Shown: piece by piece, positions 54,667 through 63,675 of the stretch
Position numbering within the stretch: the first letter of the stretch is position 1
How the letters are laid out: every line of letters begins with the position of its first letter
Assembly (NCBI GenBank): GCA_963832355.1
Contig: CAWHTX010000016.1
Coordinates: forward strand, 186,001-250,000
DNA from: DATFVA01 sp963832355
GTDB lineage: Bacteria > Bacteroidota > Ignavibacteria > Ignavibacteriales > Ignavibacteriaceae
Reading direction: 5' to 3'
Length of the DNA stretch: 64,000 nt
The notes under the pieces: generated by a model
The model's input: the letters and a program-made list of their open reading frames with translations, nothing else
The model's database searches: none
What the model was told of the DNA's origin: nothing
Position numbers and translations under genes: made by a program

Positions 54667-54784
54667 GGATTATATAAAATGCGGCTCGGAAGCGGCCTGT
54701 AAGTCAGCAGGACTTATGCGGATAGAAGGTAAAGAATATACTGTCATCGATGGTGACGTAATGCATTTCCTTTTTAATGTCTGA
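54641..54784 (+). CDS. ychF: YchF C-terminal end, displaced by one base
   Basis: The last 47 residues of YchF in a different frame: IRAEVISYEDYIKCGSEAA and then a segment ending VIDGDVMHFLFNV, the perfectly normal tail of the family. Removing one T from the TTTT run at 54637-54640 makes EKGF-IRAEV continuous. No start codon precedes it, so it cannot be a separate gene. Confidence 0.9.
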   Translation: MRAEVISYEDYIKCGSEAACKSAGLMRIEGKEYTVIDGDVMHFLFNV

Positions 54785-54865
54785 AGTAATTTAATGCCGG
54801 TTGTTGTTTATTCGGTTATATTTTTATCTTTAATAAGAACTAAATAATAATTTCCGTTTGTGAAT

Positions 54866-55150
54866 ATGGACATAAATATTCTGCATGATCAAAAGAATCA
54901 TAAGTTCACTGTAACCGTTGAAAACAGTGAATGTTATCTGAATTATAATTTACCCCGGAAAAATGTTATCGATTTCTATTTTACTTATGTTCCGGGAGAG
55001 CTGAGAGGCAGAGGTATCGCCGCACTCCTTGTTGAAGAAGGCTTGAAGTACGCTGAGAAAAATAAGCTGCAGGTAATTCCAAGCTGTTCTTATGTGAACA
55101 TATATATTCATCGGCACGAAAAATATAAAGGACTGCTGGATTCAGACTGA
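54866..55150 (+). CDS. GNAT-type N-acetyltransferase (YjdJ-like)
   Basis: Small acetyltransferase-fold protein of 94 residues. The acetyl-CoA loop is PGELRGRGIAALLVEEG, followed by PSCSYVNIYI and a late HEKYKGLL, the signature of the mini-GNAT family (PF14542). Substrate unknown. A GTG two codons upstream (54860) is an alternative start. Shares a bidirectional hairpin with the convergent OsmC gene. Confidence 0.88.
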   Translation: MDINILHDQKNHKFTVTVENSECYLNYNLPRKNVIDFYFTYVPGELRGRGIAALLVEEGLKYAEKNKLQVIPSCSYVNIYIHRHEKYKGLLDSD

Positions 55151-55214
55151 TAGGACGGAGGGGGCATGATGGATATGATTATTAATGATGAATACCGCAG
55201 ACAATTCTATGGAA

Positions 55215-55238
55215 GGGCTGCCTCTCATGAGACAGCCC
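55215..55238. terminator. Convergent terminator hairpin
   Basis: GGGCTG (55215-55220) pairs with CAGCCC (55233-55238), with an inner palindrome TCTCATGAGA. It lies between the GNAT and OsmC genes and is followed on + by CTATTTA. Confidence 0.65.
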
Positions 55239-55253
55239 CTATTTACTCACAAT

Positions 55254-55682
55254 CTATTTAAGTTTTGCTTCGAGAGTCATCTCAACGCTTTTCAAAGCTT
55301 TAGATACAGGGCACGCCTGTTTTGTGTCAGCCGCATGCTTCTGAAATGTTTCGTCATCAATTCCTTCAACTTCTGCAACTGTACTTATATCTATTCTCGT
55401 AATAGTAAAACCTTCCTGCAGTTTTTCAATATGTACTGCGTCTTCGGTACTTATTGAATTGACCTTAAATCCTGCCTTGGAGAGCGAATTGGCCAGGGCC
55501 ATCGAGAAACATCCGGCATGAGCTGCTCCCAGAATTTCTTCGGGATTAGTTGTATTGCCTGATTCAAATCTTGATTTCGCATCATAAGCAGTATTCTTTA
55601 ATACACCTGTTTCGGTATTCAGAACTCCCTTTCCCTCCATCAGGTTTCCACTCCATTGGGCACTGCCTTTTCTTACCGGCAT
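55254..55682 (-). CDS. OsmC-family peroxidase
   Basis: Thiol peroxidase of 142 residues for organic hydroperoxides. The two catalytic cysteines are Cys58 in AHAGCFSMAL and Cys124 in QACPVSKAL, with TNPEEILGAAHAG the OsmC signature. Its length and dyad match OsmC rather than Ohr. Monocistronic, with the 11-bp array B upstream. Confidence 0.93.
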   Translation of the reverse strand: MPVRKGSAQWSGNLMEGKGVLNTETGVLKNTAYDAKSRFESGNTTNPEEILGAAHAGCFSMALANSLSKAGFKVNSISTEDAVHIEKLQEGFTITRIDISTVAEVEGIDDETFQKHAADTKQACPVSKALKSVEMTLEAKLK

Positions 55683-55881
55683 TCTAAACTCCTTTCATTT
55701 TTGATTTTAGTGAATAAACAAAAATACTAACTTCATAAGAACAGAGAAAATTGCTGCTCCGGATATCACAAATTTTTAACACGGTTTACGCAAAATGCGG
55801 CCAGAGGAAAACCTTTGGCAGCCCGGGAAACCGGGACCTGCGATGAACGATATTAACGCATACGAGGAGTTAGGTTTGAGC

Positions 55882-55967
55882 GCAGGTGAAGCGGAGATGA
55901 AGCGGAGGTGGAGCGGAGGTGAAGCGGAGGTGAAGCGGAGGTGGAGCGGAGGTGGAGCGATGGTGGA
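55882..55967. repeat. 11-bp tandem array B
   Basis: About 7.8 units. After a short GCAGGTGAA come GCGGAGATGAA (55891-55901), then GCGGAGGTGGA, GCGGAGGTGAA twice, GCGGAGGTGGA twice and GCGATGGTGGA (55957-55967). Positions 7, 10 and sometimes 3 and 5 vary. The unit GCGGAGATGAA matches GCTGAGATGAG, the complement of array A's unit in the same phase, at 9 of 11 bases. Confidence 0.85.
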
Positions 55968-56082
55968 TCGTAGTTGATACCTATTTTGAGGTTAGCAGGT
56001 TTAAGAAAACGTTAAAATTTGTAAGTATTAATGGGTAGCCTGGAGAAGTAAAAGACGGGTCCGGTAAACTATCTCTGCAAAA

Positions 56083-56108
56083 AAAAGCACGGAAAGTACC
56101 GTGCTTTT
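56083..56108 (-). terminator. Terminator of the small barrel-protein gene
   Basis: AAAAGCACGG (56083-56092) and CCGTGCTTTT (56099-56108) form a 10-bp stem with a 6-base loop. On the minus strand a further T-run follows. It is 25 bases past the gene's stop. Confidence 0.85.
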
Positions 56109-56132
56109 GAAAATACTTTATTTTATATGATC

Positions 56133-56627
56133 TTAAGGGTAAAACCTCACACCGAGTCCTACATCAACACCCGAATCAAAATCAGGTGCAAGGGCAAGAA
56201 GTACACCTATTTCAAAAAATGCTTCAATAGGAGTATCCCTGGGTACAAGATCTACACCCACCACCCCGCGTGCGCCGATTCCTACATCACCTTTTGCCCT
56301 GTGGTATCTGCCATCGTACCAGAAGCCATTTCCTTCACCTACTCCAATCACTCCACCGGGACCCGCATATAAATTAGCAATGGGCGTTTTAAAAGCATTA
56401 AAATGCCATAGATAATCAACACCTATCCGGGGACTTCCGAAATACGATGCTCCGACATCAACTACGAATGCATTATCTCTCTGCGTCCAGAATTTCAGGG
56501 TAGCTCCAAGGGGGTCTCCAACCATAATTCCAAAACCGAACTCTCTCCCATAAGGAGAATAGGTCTGCGCTTTTGTTATCCCTGAAAATGAAATAAGTGT
56601 TATGAACAGAATGATATATTTTTTCAT
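56133..56627 (-). CDS. Small outer-membrane beta-barrel-like protein
   Basis: Secreted protein of 164 residues with a signal peptide (cleavage after TKAQT). The mature part is alternating glycine-rich strands (GIMVGDPLGATLKFW, FVVDVGASYFG, VGLGVRFYP) that suggest an eight-strand barrel. It ends in aromatic-x-Pro rather than a terminal Phe. Not assigned to a named family. Confidence 0.7.
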   Translation of the reverse strand: MKKYIILFITLISFSGITKAQTYSPYGREFGFGIMVGDPLGATLKFWTQRDNAFVVDVGASYFGSPRIGVDYLWHFNAFKTPIANLYAGPGGVIGVGEGNGFWYDGRYHRAKGDVGIGARGVVGVDLVPRDTPIEAFFEIGVLLALAPDFDSGVDVGLGVRFYP

Positions 56628-56875
56628 TTAATTAACCTTTTTTTTCTTTTTGCGATTCACGAGTTAATCTTTGAATTTAATTTGGATTATAAAATCGACA
56701 GAATCACATTCTGTTATTTTTGAGTGAAAATATGCAATTATACCAAATAGAATGTTATCCTTCTCACTATACACATGCAGGAATAGGTTTAACTTGAATT
56801 ACTTAAAAATAATATTTAATCTTGTCATTAATCCATCTTAATTTAAATTTTTTTTGATAGAACCGAAGGAAGAAT

Positions 56876-58177
56876 ATGGACAACAGTGCTGAAATTTTGT
56901 CTGTTTCCGAAGGAAAAAGGATATATACCGACCGGCAGACGCTTAAGGAGAAATACCAGGTAGTCAGACAATTTTTTACTGCCCTGTGCAACCCTTTAGA
57001 AACGGAAGATTATGTAATACAGTCCATGCCGGATGTGAGTCCGACAAGATGGCATCTTGCCCATACCAGCTGGTTTTTTGAGGCATTTGTATTACAAAAA
57101 GCCGTTAGAAATTATAAATCTCTTCATCCACAATACAATTACCTTTTTAATTCTTATTATGTTCAGATCGGCGAGAGATTTACCAGGGCAAGCCGGGGAT
57201 TATTATCAAGACCGACTGTAAATCAGGTTTATGAATACAGAGATTACGTTGATAAAAACATAGTTGATTTTATTTCAAATTGTACTGATGACCAGCTTAA
57301 AGAGTTTGGGCCGGTTATTGAAATAGGAATAAACCATGAACAGCAGCACCAGGAATTGATGCTGACAGATATAAAACATGTATTTTCTATGAATCCCCTG
57401 CATCCGGTATACTCTGATCAATACTCTCCTGTAGTGGACCATACTCCGAAAATGTCGTTCACAAATTTTGATAAAGGACTTTATGAAATCGGACATCCTG
57501 GTAATGATTTTGGTTACGATAATGAATTCCCGAGACATAAAATATTTCTCGAAGCCTTTGGACTAGCTGACAGACTGGTAACAAACCGGGAATTTATAGA
57601 TTTCATTGATGACGGCGGGTACAGGAAAACAGAGTTATGGCTTTCAGACGGCTTTTCAACGGCTGAACAGAATAACTGGCAGGCTCCCTTATACTGGGAA
57701 AAAATAGATGGAGAATGGTGGAACTTCAGATTAAACGGGTTCCATAAAGTCGACCTTAATGAACCCGTTTGCCATGTAAGTTACTATGAGGCCGATGCGT
57801 TTGCCCGATGGGCAGGATACAGACTGCCTACTGAAGCAGAATGGGAAACAGCCGCCGGGAATATGCCCCTTAAAGGAAACTTTGTGGAAGAAGCTAATTT
57901 CCATCCGGTACCGGTAGCGCGCAGCGGAAAGCTTAACCAGATGTACGGAGATGTTTGGGAGTGGACGATGAGTCCTTATGTTCCTTATCCCGGCTATAAA
58001 ACTCTACCCGGCGCCCTCGGTGAATATAACGGAAAGTTTATGTCGAACCAGATGGTCCTGAAGGGAGGTTCCTGTGCAACATCCTCTTCACACATTCGAA
58101 AGTATTACAGGAATTTTTTCTATCCCCACTGCAGGTGGCAGTTTATGGGACTAAGGCTTGCGAAAGATATAGAGTGA
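56876..58177 (+). CDS. egtB: Ergothioneine biosynthesis sulfoxide synthase EgtB
   Basis: Non-heme iron enzyme of 433 residues that joins trimethylhistidine to a thiol using oxygen. The DinB-like domain gives the iron ligands His63 (WHLAHTSWFF), His154 and His158 (NHEQQHQE); FNSYYVQIGERF holds adjacent Tyr94-Tyr95. The C-terminal FGE-sulfatase domain has RLPTEAEWE, GDVWEWT, LKGGSCATSS and FMGLRLAK. Followed four bases later by egtD. No egtA, egtC or egtE is nearby, which suggests cysteine rather than gamma-glutamylcysteine as donor. Confidence 0.93.
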   Translation: MDNSAEILSVSEGKRIYTDRQTLKEKYQVVRQFFTALCNPLETEDYVIQSMPDVSPTRWHLAHTSWFFEAFVLQKAVRNYKSLHPQYNYLFNSYYVQIGERFTRASRGLLSRPTVNQVYEYRDYVDKNIVDFISNCTDDQLKEFGPVIEIGINHEQQHQELMLTDIKHVFSMNPLHPVYSDQYSPVVDHTPKMSFTNFDKGLYEIGHPGNDFGYDNEFPRHKIFLEAFGLADRLVTNREFIDFIDDGGYRKTELWLSDGFSTAEQNNWQAPLYWEKIDGEWWNFRLNGFHKVDLNEPVCHVSYYEADAFARWAGYRLPTEAEWETAAGNMPLKGNFVEEANFHPVPVARSGKLNQMYGDVWEWTMSPYVPYPGYKTLPGALGEYNGKFMSNQMVLKGGSCATSSSHIRKYYRNFFYPHCRWQFMGLRLAKDIE

Positions 58178-58181
58178 TCTT

Positions 58182-59126
58182 ATGTATTACGCCGAAAAAA
58201 AAGAAAATGAAATTGAAAATATTGTCCGGGATGGATTATCCGGACCAAATAAAGAATTACCGAGTAAATTACTTTACGATGAAAGGGGTTCAAAATTATT
58301 CGATGAAATAACCAGGCTTGATGAATATTATCCTACAAGAACAGAAATGAAGATAATGGAGGATAATATTTCGGAAATCGGGAGCCTTTTAGGTGAAGGA
58401 ACTGTGCTGGTTGAACTGGGAAGCGGGAGCAGTAAAAAAATCAGGCTGTTACTTGATAATATACCCGGACTGGCCGCTTACATTCCCATCGATATTTCCG
58501 CGGAGCATTTGCAGAACTCAGTTAACAAACTATCCGGAGATTATCCGGAACTCGAGATAATTCCTCTCTTTGCCGATTATACCAGAACAATCAAACTGCC
58601 AGATATACCAAAACCCTACGACCATATTTCAGTATTCTACCCCGGATCAACCATCGGAAATTTTCAGCCCCTGGAAGCTAAGAATTTTTTAAGGAGAATA
58701 TCCCGCCTGATTGGCCGGAACGGCGGAATGATTATAGGTGTCGATATGAAAAAGGACAAAAAGATTCTGGAAGCGGCATATAACGATAGTAAAGGAGTAA
58801 CAGCCGAGTTTAACCTGAATATTCTTAACCATATAAATGATGAAACCGGCTCCGACTTTAAGACAGAGAACTTTAAGCACCACGCTTTTTATAATGATGA
58901 ACAGGGAAGAATTGAAATGCACCTGATCAGCCTGACAGATCAGTATGTGAACTTGAACGGATCAAATCTGTACCTGAAAAAGGGCGATGATATCCTTACA
59001 GAGTATTCCTACAAGTATACTCCCCGGGAGTTCGAAAATCTCATAAGTGATTTTTTTGAAGTCAGAAATGTCTGGATGGATGAAAACCAGTATTTCAGTG
59101 TGCAGTATCTCAGGGTAAAACAATAA
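58182..59126 (+). CDS. egtD: L-histidine N-alpha-methyltransferase EgtD
   Basis: SAM-dependent enzyme of 314 residues that trimethylates histidine, the first step to ergothioneine. The signature LYDERGSKLFDEITRLDEYY is at 32-51, the SAM motif LVELGSGSSKK at 76-86, and FYPGSTIGNF follows near 150. The C-terminal part (DILTEYSYKYTPREF) is also family-typical. It forms an operon with egtB and converges with valS. Confidence 0.95.
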   Translation: MYYAEKKENEIENIVRDGLSGPNKELPSKLLYDERGSKLFDEITRLDEYYPTRTEMKIMEDNISEIGSLLGEGTVLVELGSGSSKKIRLLLDNIPGLAAYIPIDISAEHLQNSVNKLSGDYPELEIIPLFADYTRTIKLPDIPKPYDHISVFYPGSTIGNFQPLEAKNFLRRISRLIGRNGGMIIGVDMKKDKKILEAAYNDSKGVTAEFNLNILNHINDETGSDFKTENFKHHAFYNDEQGRIEMHLISLTDQYVNLNGSNLYLKKGDDILTEYSYKYTPREFENLISDFFEVRNVWMDENQYFSVQYLRVKQ

Positions 59127-59201
59127 CTATCATCTGATCAGGAATACCCACTTGGGATGTTCATTAAAAAAATTATTGGTGATGCTGCAATTCTATCAGT
59201 C

Positions 59202-61850
59202 TTAGGAAAGTGTATCCAGTATATCCTTAAGTTTTTTCAGGTTTTTCTCCCAGTCGGATTTTTTGTTTCTTTCCTTCTCTACAACTTCAGGCGCAGCATT
59301 ATTAATAAATTTTTCATTAGCCAATTTTTTTTCGATACCGGAAAGTGATCCTTCCAGCCTGCCTATTTCCTTCTTCAAACGTGCACGTTCAATATCGAGA
59401 TCAATCAGTCCTTCAAGCGGTATATAAATTTCGCATCTTGTTAAAACTGCCGAAGCGCTGGCTTTTGGTTTCTCAATACTTTCGTCAATCACCAGCTCAT
59501 CAACCCTTGCAAGCTTTTTAATATATTCCACCTGATGCTGTCCTACAGAAGAGGACTTAATAAATGCTTTGATCTGCTTCGAAGGAGGGATATTCATCTC
59601 TCCGCGGATTGCCCTGATTGAAGTAATGATATCCTGTACAAACGCCATTTCATCTTCTGCCCTGGCATCAATCCTGTCTTCTGCAGGAACAGGGTAAGCA
59701 GAAGTTACTATACTCTCCCCTTCCTTCCTCTCTTCAATTAATTGCCAGAGCTCTTCTGTTATGAACGGCATAAAAGGATGTACGATCTTGAGAAGATCTT
59801 CGAACATTTTCAGCGATCTTGTAAGGACTGCTGATTTCACCTCTTCATCATCTGAATAGAGCCTGTTCTTCGAGAGTTCTATGTACCAGTCGCAGAAGTC
59901 ATTCCATACGAAAGCATAAACTATCTTTGAAGCATTATTTATCTCAAATTTACGCATTGCCTCCTGAAGCTGGAGCAGAGTTTTGTTAAACCGGGATGTA
60001 ATCCAGCGGTCGGCAAAATCAATATGGCTGTCTGCCAGATTACTATTAAATGGAATTGATTCACGGTTCATTAATAAAAATCTGCCTGCATTCCATATTT
60101 TATTGGCAAAATTTCTCCCAAGTTCACACTTCTCCGTACTGAACAGAACATCCTGTCCCATAGGGGCAAGATAGATTATGGTGAACCTCAGAGCATCTGC
60201 ACCGTAATCCTTTATTACATCCAGAGGATCAGGGGAATTACCAAGGGATTTACTCATCTTTCTGCCCTGGACGTCCCTGATAACAGAAGTAAAGTAAACA
60301 CTGCTGAAAGGAATATCATTCTTGAAATGTAGTCCTGCCATAATCATCCTGGCAACCCAGAAGAATATAATATCTGGAGCAGTTACAAGAGTATTTGTTG
60401 GATAATAATATTTTTGCTCCTCCTCAGTTTTAAATACAGCATGAGCCCATAGCCAGCTTGAAGCCCAGGTATCCAGCACATCCTCGTCCTGCCTGAGATT
60501 TGTCGACCCGCAATGAGGACATTTTTCCGGTTTTTCAACTGATACGATAGGATTTTTGCATTCCAGTGTACAGTGATCATCTCCCACACAATACCACACC
60601 GGGATCCTGTGTCCCCACCACAACTGCCGTGAGATACACCAGTCACTTATATTCTCCATCCAGTGTTTATAGGTCTTTAACCAGTGGTCAGGATAAAATT
60701 TAACTTTACCTTCCTCAACTGCCTCAAGAGCCGGCTGTGCCAGTTCCTCCATCTTCATAAACCATTGTTCAGACAGATAGGGTTCAATAGGTACTCCGCC
60801 CCTTTCAGAATAACCGATTTTTGTCTGGTAGTCTTCAATTTTTTCGAGCAGCTTAAGGTCTTCCATCTTCGCTACTACTTTTTTGCGGACTTCATAACGA
60901 TCCAGGTCTCTGAGAAAATCGGGAACATTAGCGTTGGTTGTTCCATCTTCATTAAAAATGTTTATGGAATCCAGGTTATGCCTTTTACCCATCTCGTTGT
61001 CGTTAATATCATGAGCAGGAGTAACCTTAACAGCGCCGGTTCCGAATTCCATATCAACATAATCATCTGCAAAAACCGGAATTTCTCTATCGGCAATAGG
61101 AAGCAGAACTTTTTTACCGATCAATTCTTTGTATCTCTCATCATTCGGATTAACAGCAATCCCTGTATCACCGAGCATTGTTTCGGGACGTGTAGTGGCA
61201 ACAACAACATATCCGCTGCCTTCTTTCACAGGATATTTAAAATACCAGAGCTTACCGCTCACGTTCCGGTAAATAACCTCTTCATCAGAAATGGCTGAAC
61301 GGGTTGCGGGGTCCCAGTTAACCATACGGTAACCACGGTATATTTTACCCTCGTTGTAAAGACTTACAAATGCTTTTATTACTTCTTTATAATAGGCTTC
61401 ATCCATTGTAAAGCGTTCACGATCCCAGTCGCAGCTTACACCTAATTTTTTGAGCTGCTGAATTATTATTCCGCCGTATTTTTCCGTCCATTCCCAGCAG
61501 TATTTAATAAATTCATCTCTGCCAATATTTTTTTTATCTATTTCCTGTTCTTTAAGATAATTAGTTACTTTTGTCTCAGTCGCTATCGAAGCATGGTCAG
61601 TCCCCGGTACCCAGCAGGCATTATAGCCCTGCATTCTTTTCATACGTATAAAAATATCCTGGATGGTATTATTAAGTATATGCCCCATCGTAAGCATACC
61701 TGTAACATTGGGCGGGGGTATTACTATGGTGAATGGTTCTTTATCGCTGTCAACTTCTGAATGAAAGAACTTATTTTCCAGCCAGTAACTGTACCACTTA
61801 TCTTCTACCGAAGCGGGATCATATGCCTTTGGAATATCGGTCAGAGACAT
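59202..61850 (-). CDS. valS: Valyl-tRNA synthetase
   Basis: Class I synthetase of 882 residues that charges tRNA-Val. It has the HIGH-like motif PPPNVTGMLTMGHILNNT, the CP1 editing domain with TTRPETMLGDTG and GTGAVKVTPAHD, the tRNA-fork zinc-type cysteines (CPHCGS), the KMSKS motif GRKMSKSLGNS near 530, an anticodon domain and the ValRS-specific C-terminal coiled coil (LDIERARLKKEIGRLEGSL). Length is normal. Monocistronic. Confidence 0.97.
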   Translation of the reverse strand: MSLTDIPKAYDPASVEDKWYSYWLENKFFHSEVDSDKEPFTIVIPPPNVTGMLTMGHILNNTIQDIFIRMKRMQGYNACWVPGTDHASIATETKVTNYLKEQEIDKKNIGRDEFIKYCWEWTEKYGGIIIQQLKKLGVSCDWDRERFTMDEAYYKEVIKAFVSLYNEGKIYRGYRMVNWDPATRSAISDEEVIYRNVSGKLWYFKYPVKEGSGYVVVATTRPETMLGDTGIAVNPNDERYKELIGKKVLLPIADREIPVFADDYVDMEFGTGAVKVTPAHDINDNEMGKRHNLDSINIFNEDGTTNANVPDFLRDLDRYEVRKKVVAKMEDLKLLEKIEDYQTKIGYSERGGVPIEPYLSEQWFMKMEELAQPALEAVEEGKVKFYPDHWLKTYKHWMENISDWCISRQLWWGHRIPVWYCVGDDHCTLECKNPIVSVEKPEKCPHCGSTNLRQDEDVLDTWASSWLWAHAVFKTEEEQKYYYPTNTLVTAPDIIFFWVARMIMAGLHFKNDIPFSSVYFTSVIRDVQGRKMSKSLGNSPDPLDVIKDYGADALRFTIIYLAPMGQDVLFSTEKCELGRNFANKIWNAGRFLLMNRESIPFNSNLADSHIDFADRWITSRFNKTLLQLQEAMRKFEINNASKIVYAFVWNDFCDWYIELSKNRLYSDDEEVKSAVLTRSLKMFEDLLKIVHPFMPFITEELWQLIEERKEGESIVTSAYPVPAEDRIDARAEDEMAFVQDIITSIRAIRGEMNIPPSKQIKAFIKSSSVGQHQVEYIKKLARVDELVIDESIEKPKASASAVLTRCEIYIPLEGLIDLDIERARLKKEIGRLEGSLSGIEKKLANEKFINNAAPEVVEKERNKKSDWEKNLKKLKDILDTLS

Positions 61851-61883
61851 TTCTTTCCTTTGTTTATAGAATGATTAGAATTG

Positions 61884-61891
61884 CAAATATA
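61884..61891 (-). promoter_or_regulatory. -7 promoter-like box of valS
   Basis: On the minus strand TATATTTG, in CTTATATTTGCAA, is identical over 13 bases to the box upstream of ychF. It lies about 35 bases before the valS start. No convincing partner box upstream. Confidence 0.35.
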
Positions 61892-61986
61892 AGGATTTTT
61901 TTAATGGGGCATTGAGTAAAAATCCAGGGGTAACTGCTGCATTTATGGGATGATAAAGCAGTTCTCTGATGATTTACATCCTGATT

Positions 61987-62667
61987 TTAATATATGATAT
62001 ACATATAGTTTGGTATTTTAACCTGAATTCCATGGTGAGGACCGGAAAGATCACTCCACTGATCACCTACGGTACCGGCAATTACATAACCATTTTTGAT
62101 CAGCTCAGATCTTTTTTCTGATTTATACATTTCCGCAGTTTGCCCTGAATATCCCTCTCCTTTTACAATCAATGTATCAAATTTTGTATAACCCGCATTA
62201 ACCAGGTTATTGAATGTTGGCTTATATTGATAATCTTTTCTTCCCGTAACAAATATTATCCTGAAATTTCTTTTTAAAAGGTAGTTGTACAAGTCAAGAA
62301 CCGGGGAGATAGCCGGAGCTTTGGCGCTGTCAACCCACATATCAAAATATTTGGGAACATAACCGAAATCCCACTTTCGGTAATATCCATAACTGGTAAT
62401 AGCAGTTTCGTCTACATCAAAAACCACGGCAGTATTTTGACCGGGGGTTATGCTGCCGAACTTTTCAATAGCCTCATCAACCGCCTGTCTGGTATCACTA
62501 TCATATCTCCCGCTTTCATGGTAATTAATAACCTCATCTTTTGCTATTCCAATATTAACAATACCGGCTGAACCGGCGGAACAATTCCAGCTTAAAAAAG
62601 GAATGATTAAAACAATGGATAAAACAACAGCTTTGAATTTATTAACGAATAATTGTGATGCATCCAT
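61987..62667 (-). CDS. HAD acid phosphatase, e(P4)/class B family lipoprotein
   Basis: Periplasmic phosphatase of 226 residues. A lipobox-like LSWNC gives Cys29. Catalytic aspartates are Asp84 and Asp86 in VVFDVDETAIT; FVTGRKDYQY supplies the motif II Thr, and GTVGDQWSDL the acidic motif. This pattern matches the Acid_phosphat_B family that includes lipoprotein e(P4) and removes phosphate from nucleotides. Follows the esterase gene at 20 bases, probably one transcript. Confidence 0.88.
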   Translation of the reverse strand: MDASQLFVNKFKAVVLSIVLIIPFLSWNCSAGSAGIVNIGIAKDEVINYHESGRYDSDTRQAVDEAIEKFGSITPGQNTAVVFDVDETAITSYGYYRKWDFGYVPKYFDMWVDSAKAPAISPVLDLYNYLLKRNFRIIFVTGRKDYQYKPTFNNLVNAGYTKFDTLIVKGEGYSGQTAEMYKSEKRSELIKNGYVIAGTVGDQWSDLSGPHHGIQVKIPNYMYIIY

Positions 62668-62687
62668 TTTAATTTTCTTCCCCTAAA

Positions 62688-63495
62688 TTATTTCTTAAAG
62701 AAAAACATTAAAGGCCTTTCCAGCCTGTCAGCCCAGGCAGCTTCATTATGTTCTGCGCCGGGGGCATAAAAATAGTCAATATTTGTACCGATTAAAAATC
62801 CTTTTTCGGTAAGTAAAGAAAACATTCTTTGTCCCCTTGTCAATCCATCCTCGCCGTGATCGATATAAATTTTTATATCCGGTTTAGACTTACTGCTGCT
62901 GACGGTTTTAAATATTTTATCATTATCGTAATAAAAGGAGCTTGACATACATCCTGCCATAGAAAAAACTTCGGGATATTTCCAGACTATTAAAAAAGAA
63001 ATCAACCCTCCCATGGAAGATCCTAATACAGCATTATTTCGTGCATTGGGAATAGTTTTGTAATTGGAGTCAATAAAAGGCTTAAGTTCCTCAACCAGGA
63101 ACCTCATATAATTTCTTCCCTTTACAGAATCACTGTACTCCTGAAGTCGTTCTTCTGTATTATAAATACCCACTATTATGATTTCCCTGAGAAGACCTGC
63201 TTTGATTAACCGGGAGACCGTTTCATCAACCTGCCAGTCTACTCCCAAAAAAGAAGTGGCCGGGTTCATGAGGTTCTGGCCATCGTGCATATATAATACA
63301 GGGTATCTTTTCTCAGATGTCTCTGTGTATGAAGGAGGCAGCCAGACGAATACATCCCTCTTATTGCCCAGAAATTCAGAACGGAATTTTTTATGGTACT
63401 TTATATGCCCGACAATCTTCTTTCGTCCGCGATAAGTTTTCGGCTTAGAATATTTTTTGGTCCGCTTCTTTTAAAAGCTCTTTTTCTCCCGGCAT
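62688..63495 (-). CDS. Alpha/beta-hydrolase esterase (Fes/IroE-like), frame broken near start
   Basis: Esterase with nucleophile motif GSSMGGL, the acid in YIDHGEDG and the His in GAEHNEAAW; KRYPVLYMHDGQNLMN precedes them. The frame open from 63290 lacks the conserved N-terminal strand, which is coded just upstream (HIKYHKKFRSEFLGN, VFVWLPPSY) without any start codon. An ATG at 63495 opens MPGEKELLKEADQK in another frame. Dropping one T of the T6 run at 63453-63458 (+ strand) joins the two. The intact protein would be about 268 residues. An export signal is not visible. Confidence 0.82.
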
Positions 63496-63675
63496 TTCAA
63501 ATTATTATTTGTTTAGAAACGTGTAAATATAGAAATAGCCCTTAAAATGACAAAAATAATTGATTCTCATCAATTTTCCCGAAGTTTTAAGTCACTTTAA
63601 ATGGCATATTTATAATATTTTATGGATTTTTAAACCTCATTCTTTTTACAGTTTTTTAAGGAGAGATTGTTCAAT

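Larger units (their letters stand above)
55683..56132. other. Intergenic region with tandem array and terminator
   Basis: About 450 bases between the OsmC gene (minus) and the barrel-protein gene (minus). It holds the 11-bp array B (55882-55967) and a terminator (56083-56108). An open frame from 55795 to 55977 is produced by the repeat and is not called as a gene. Confidence 0.6.

Noticed and set aside
55795..55977. A 60-codon frame over array B
   Set aside because: Its sequence is a translation of the 11-bp repeat, it has no ribosome site and no family resemblance.
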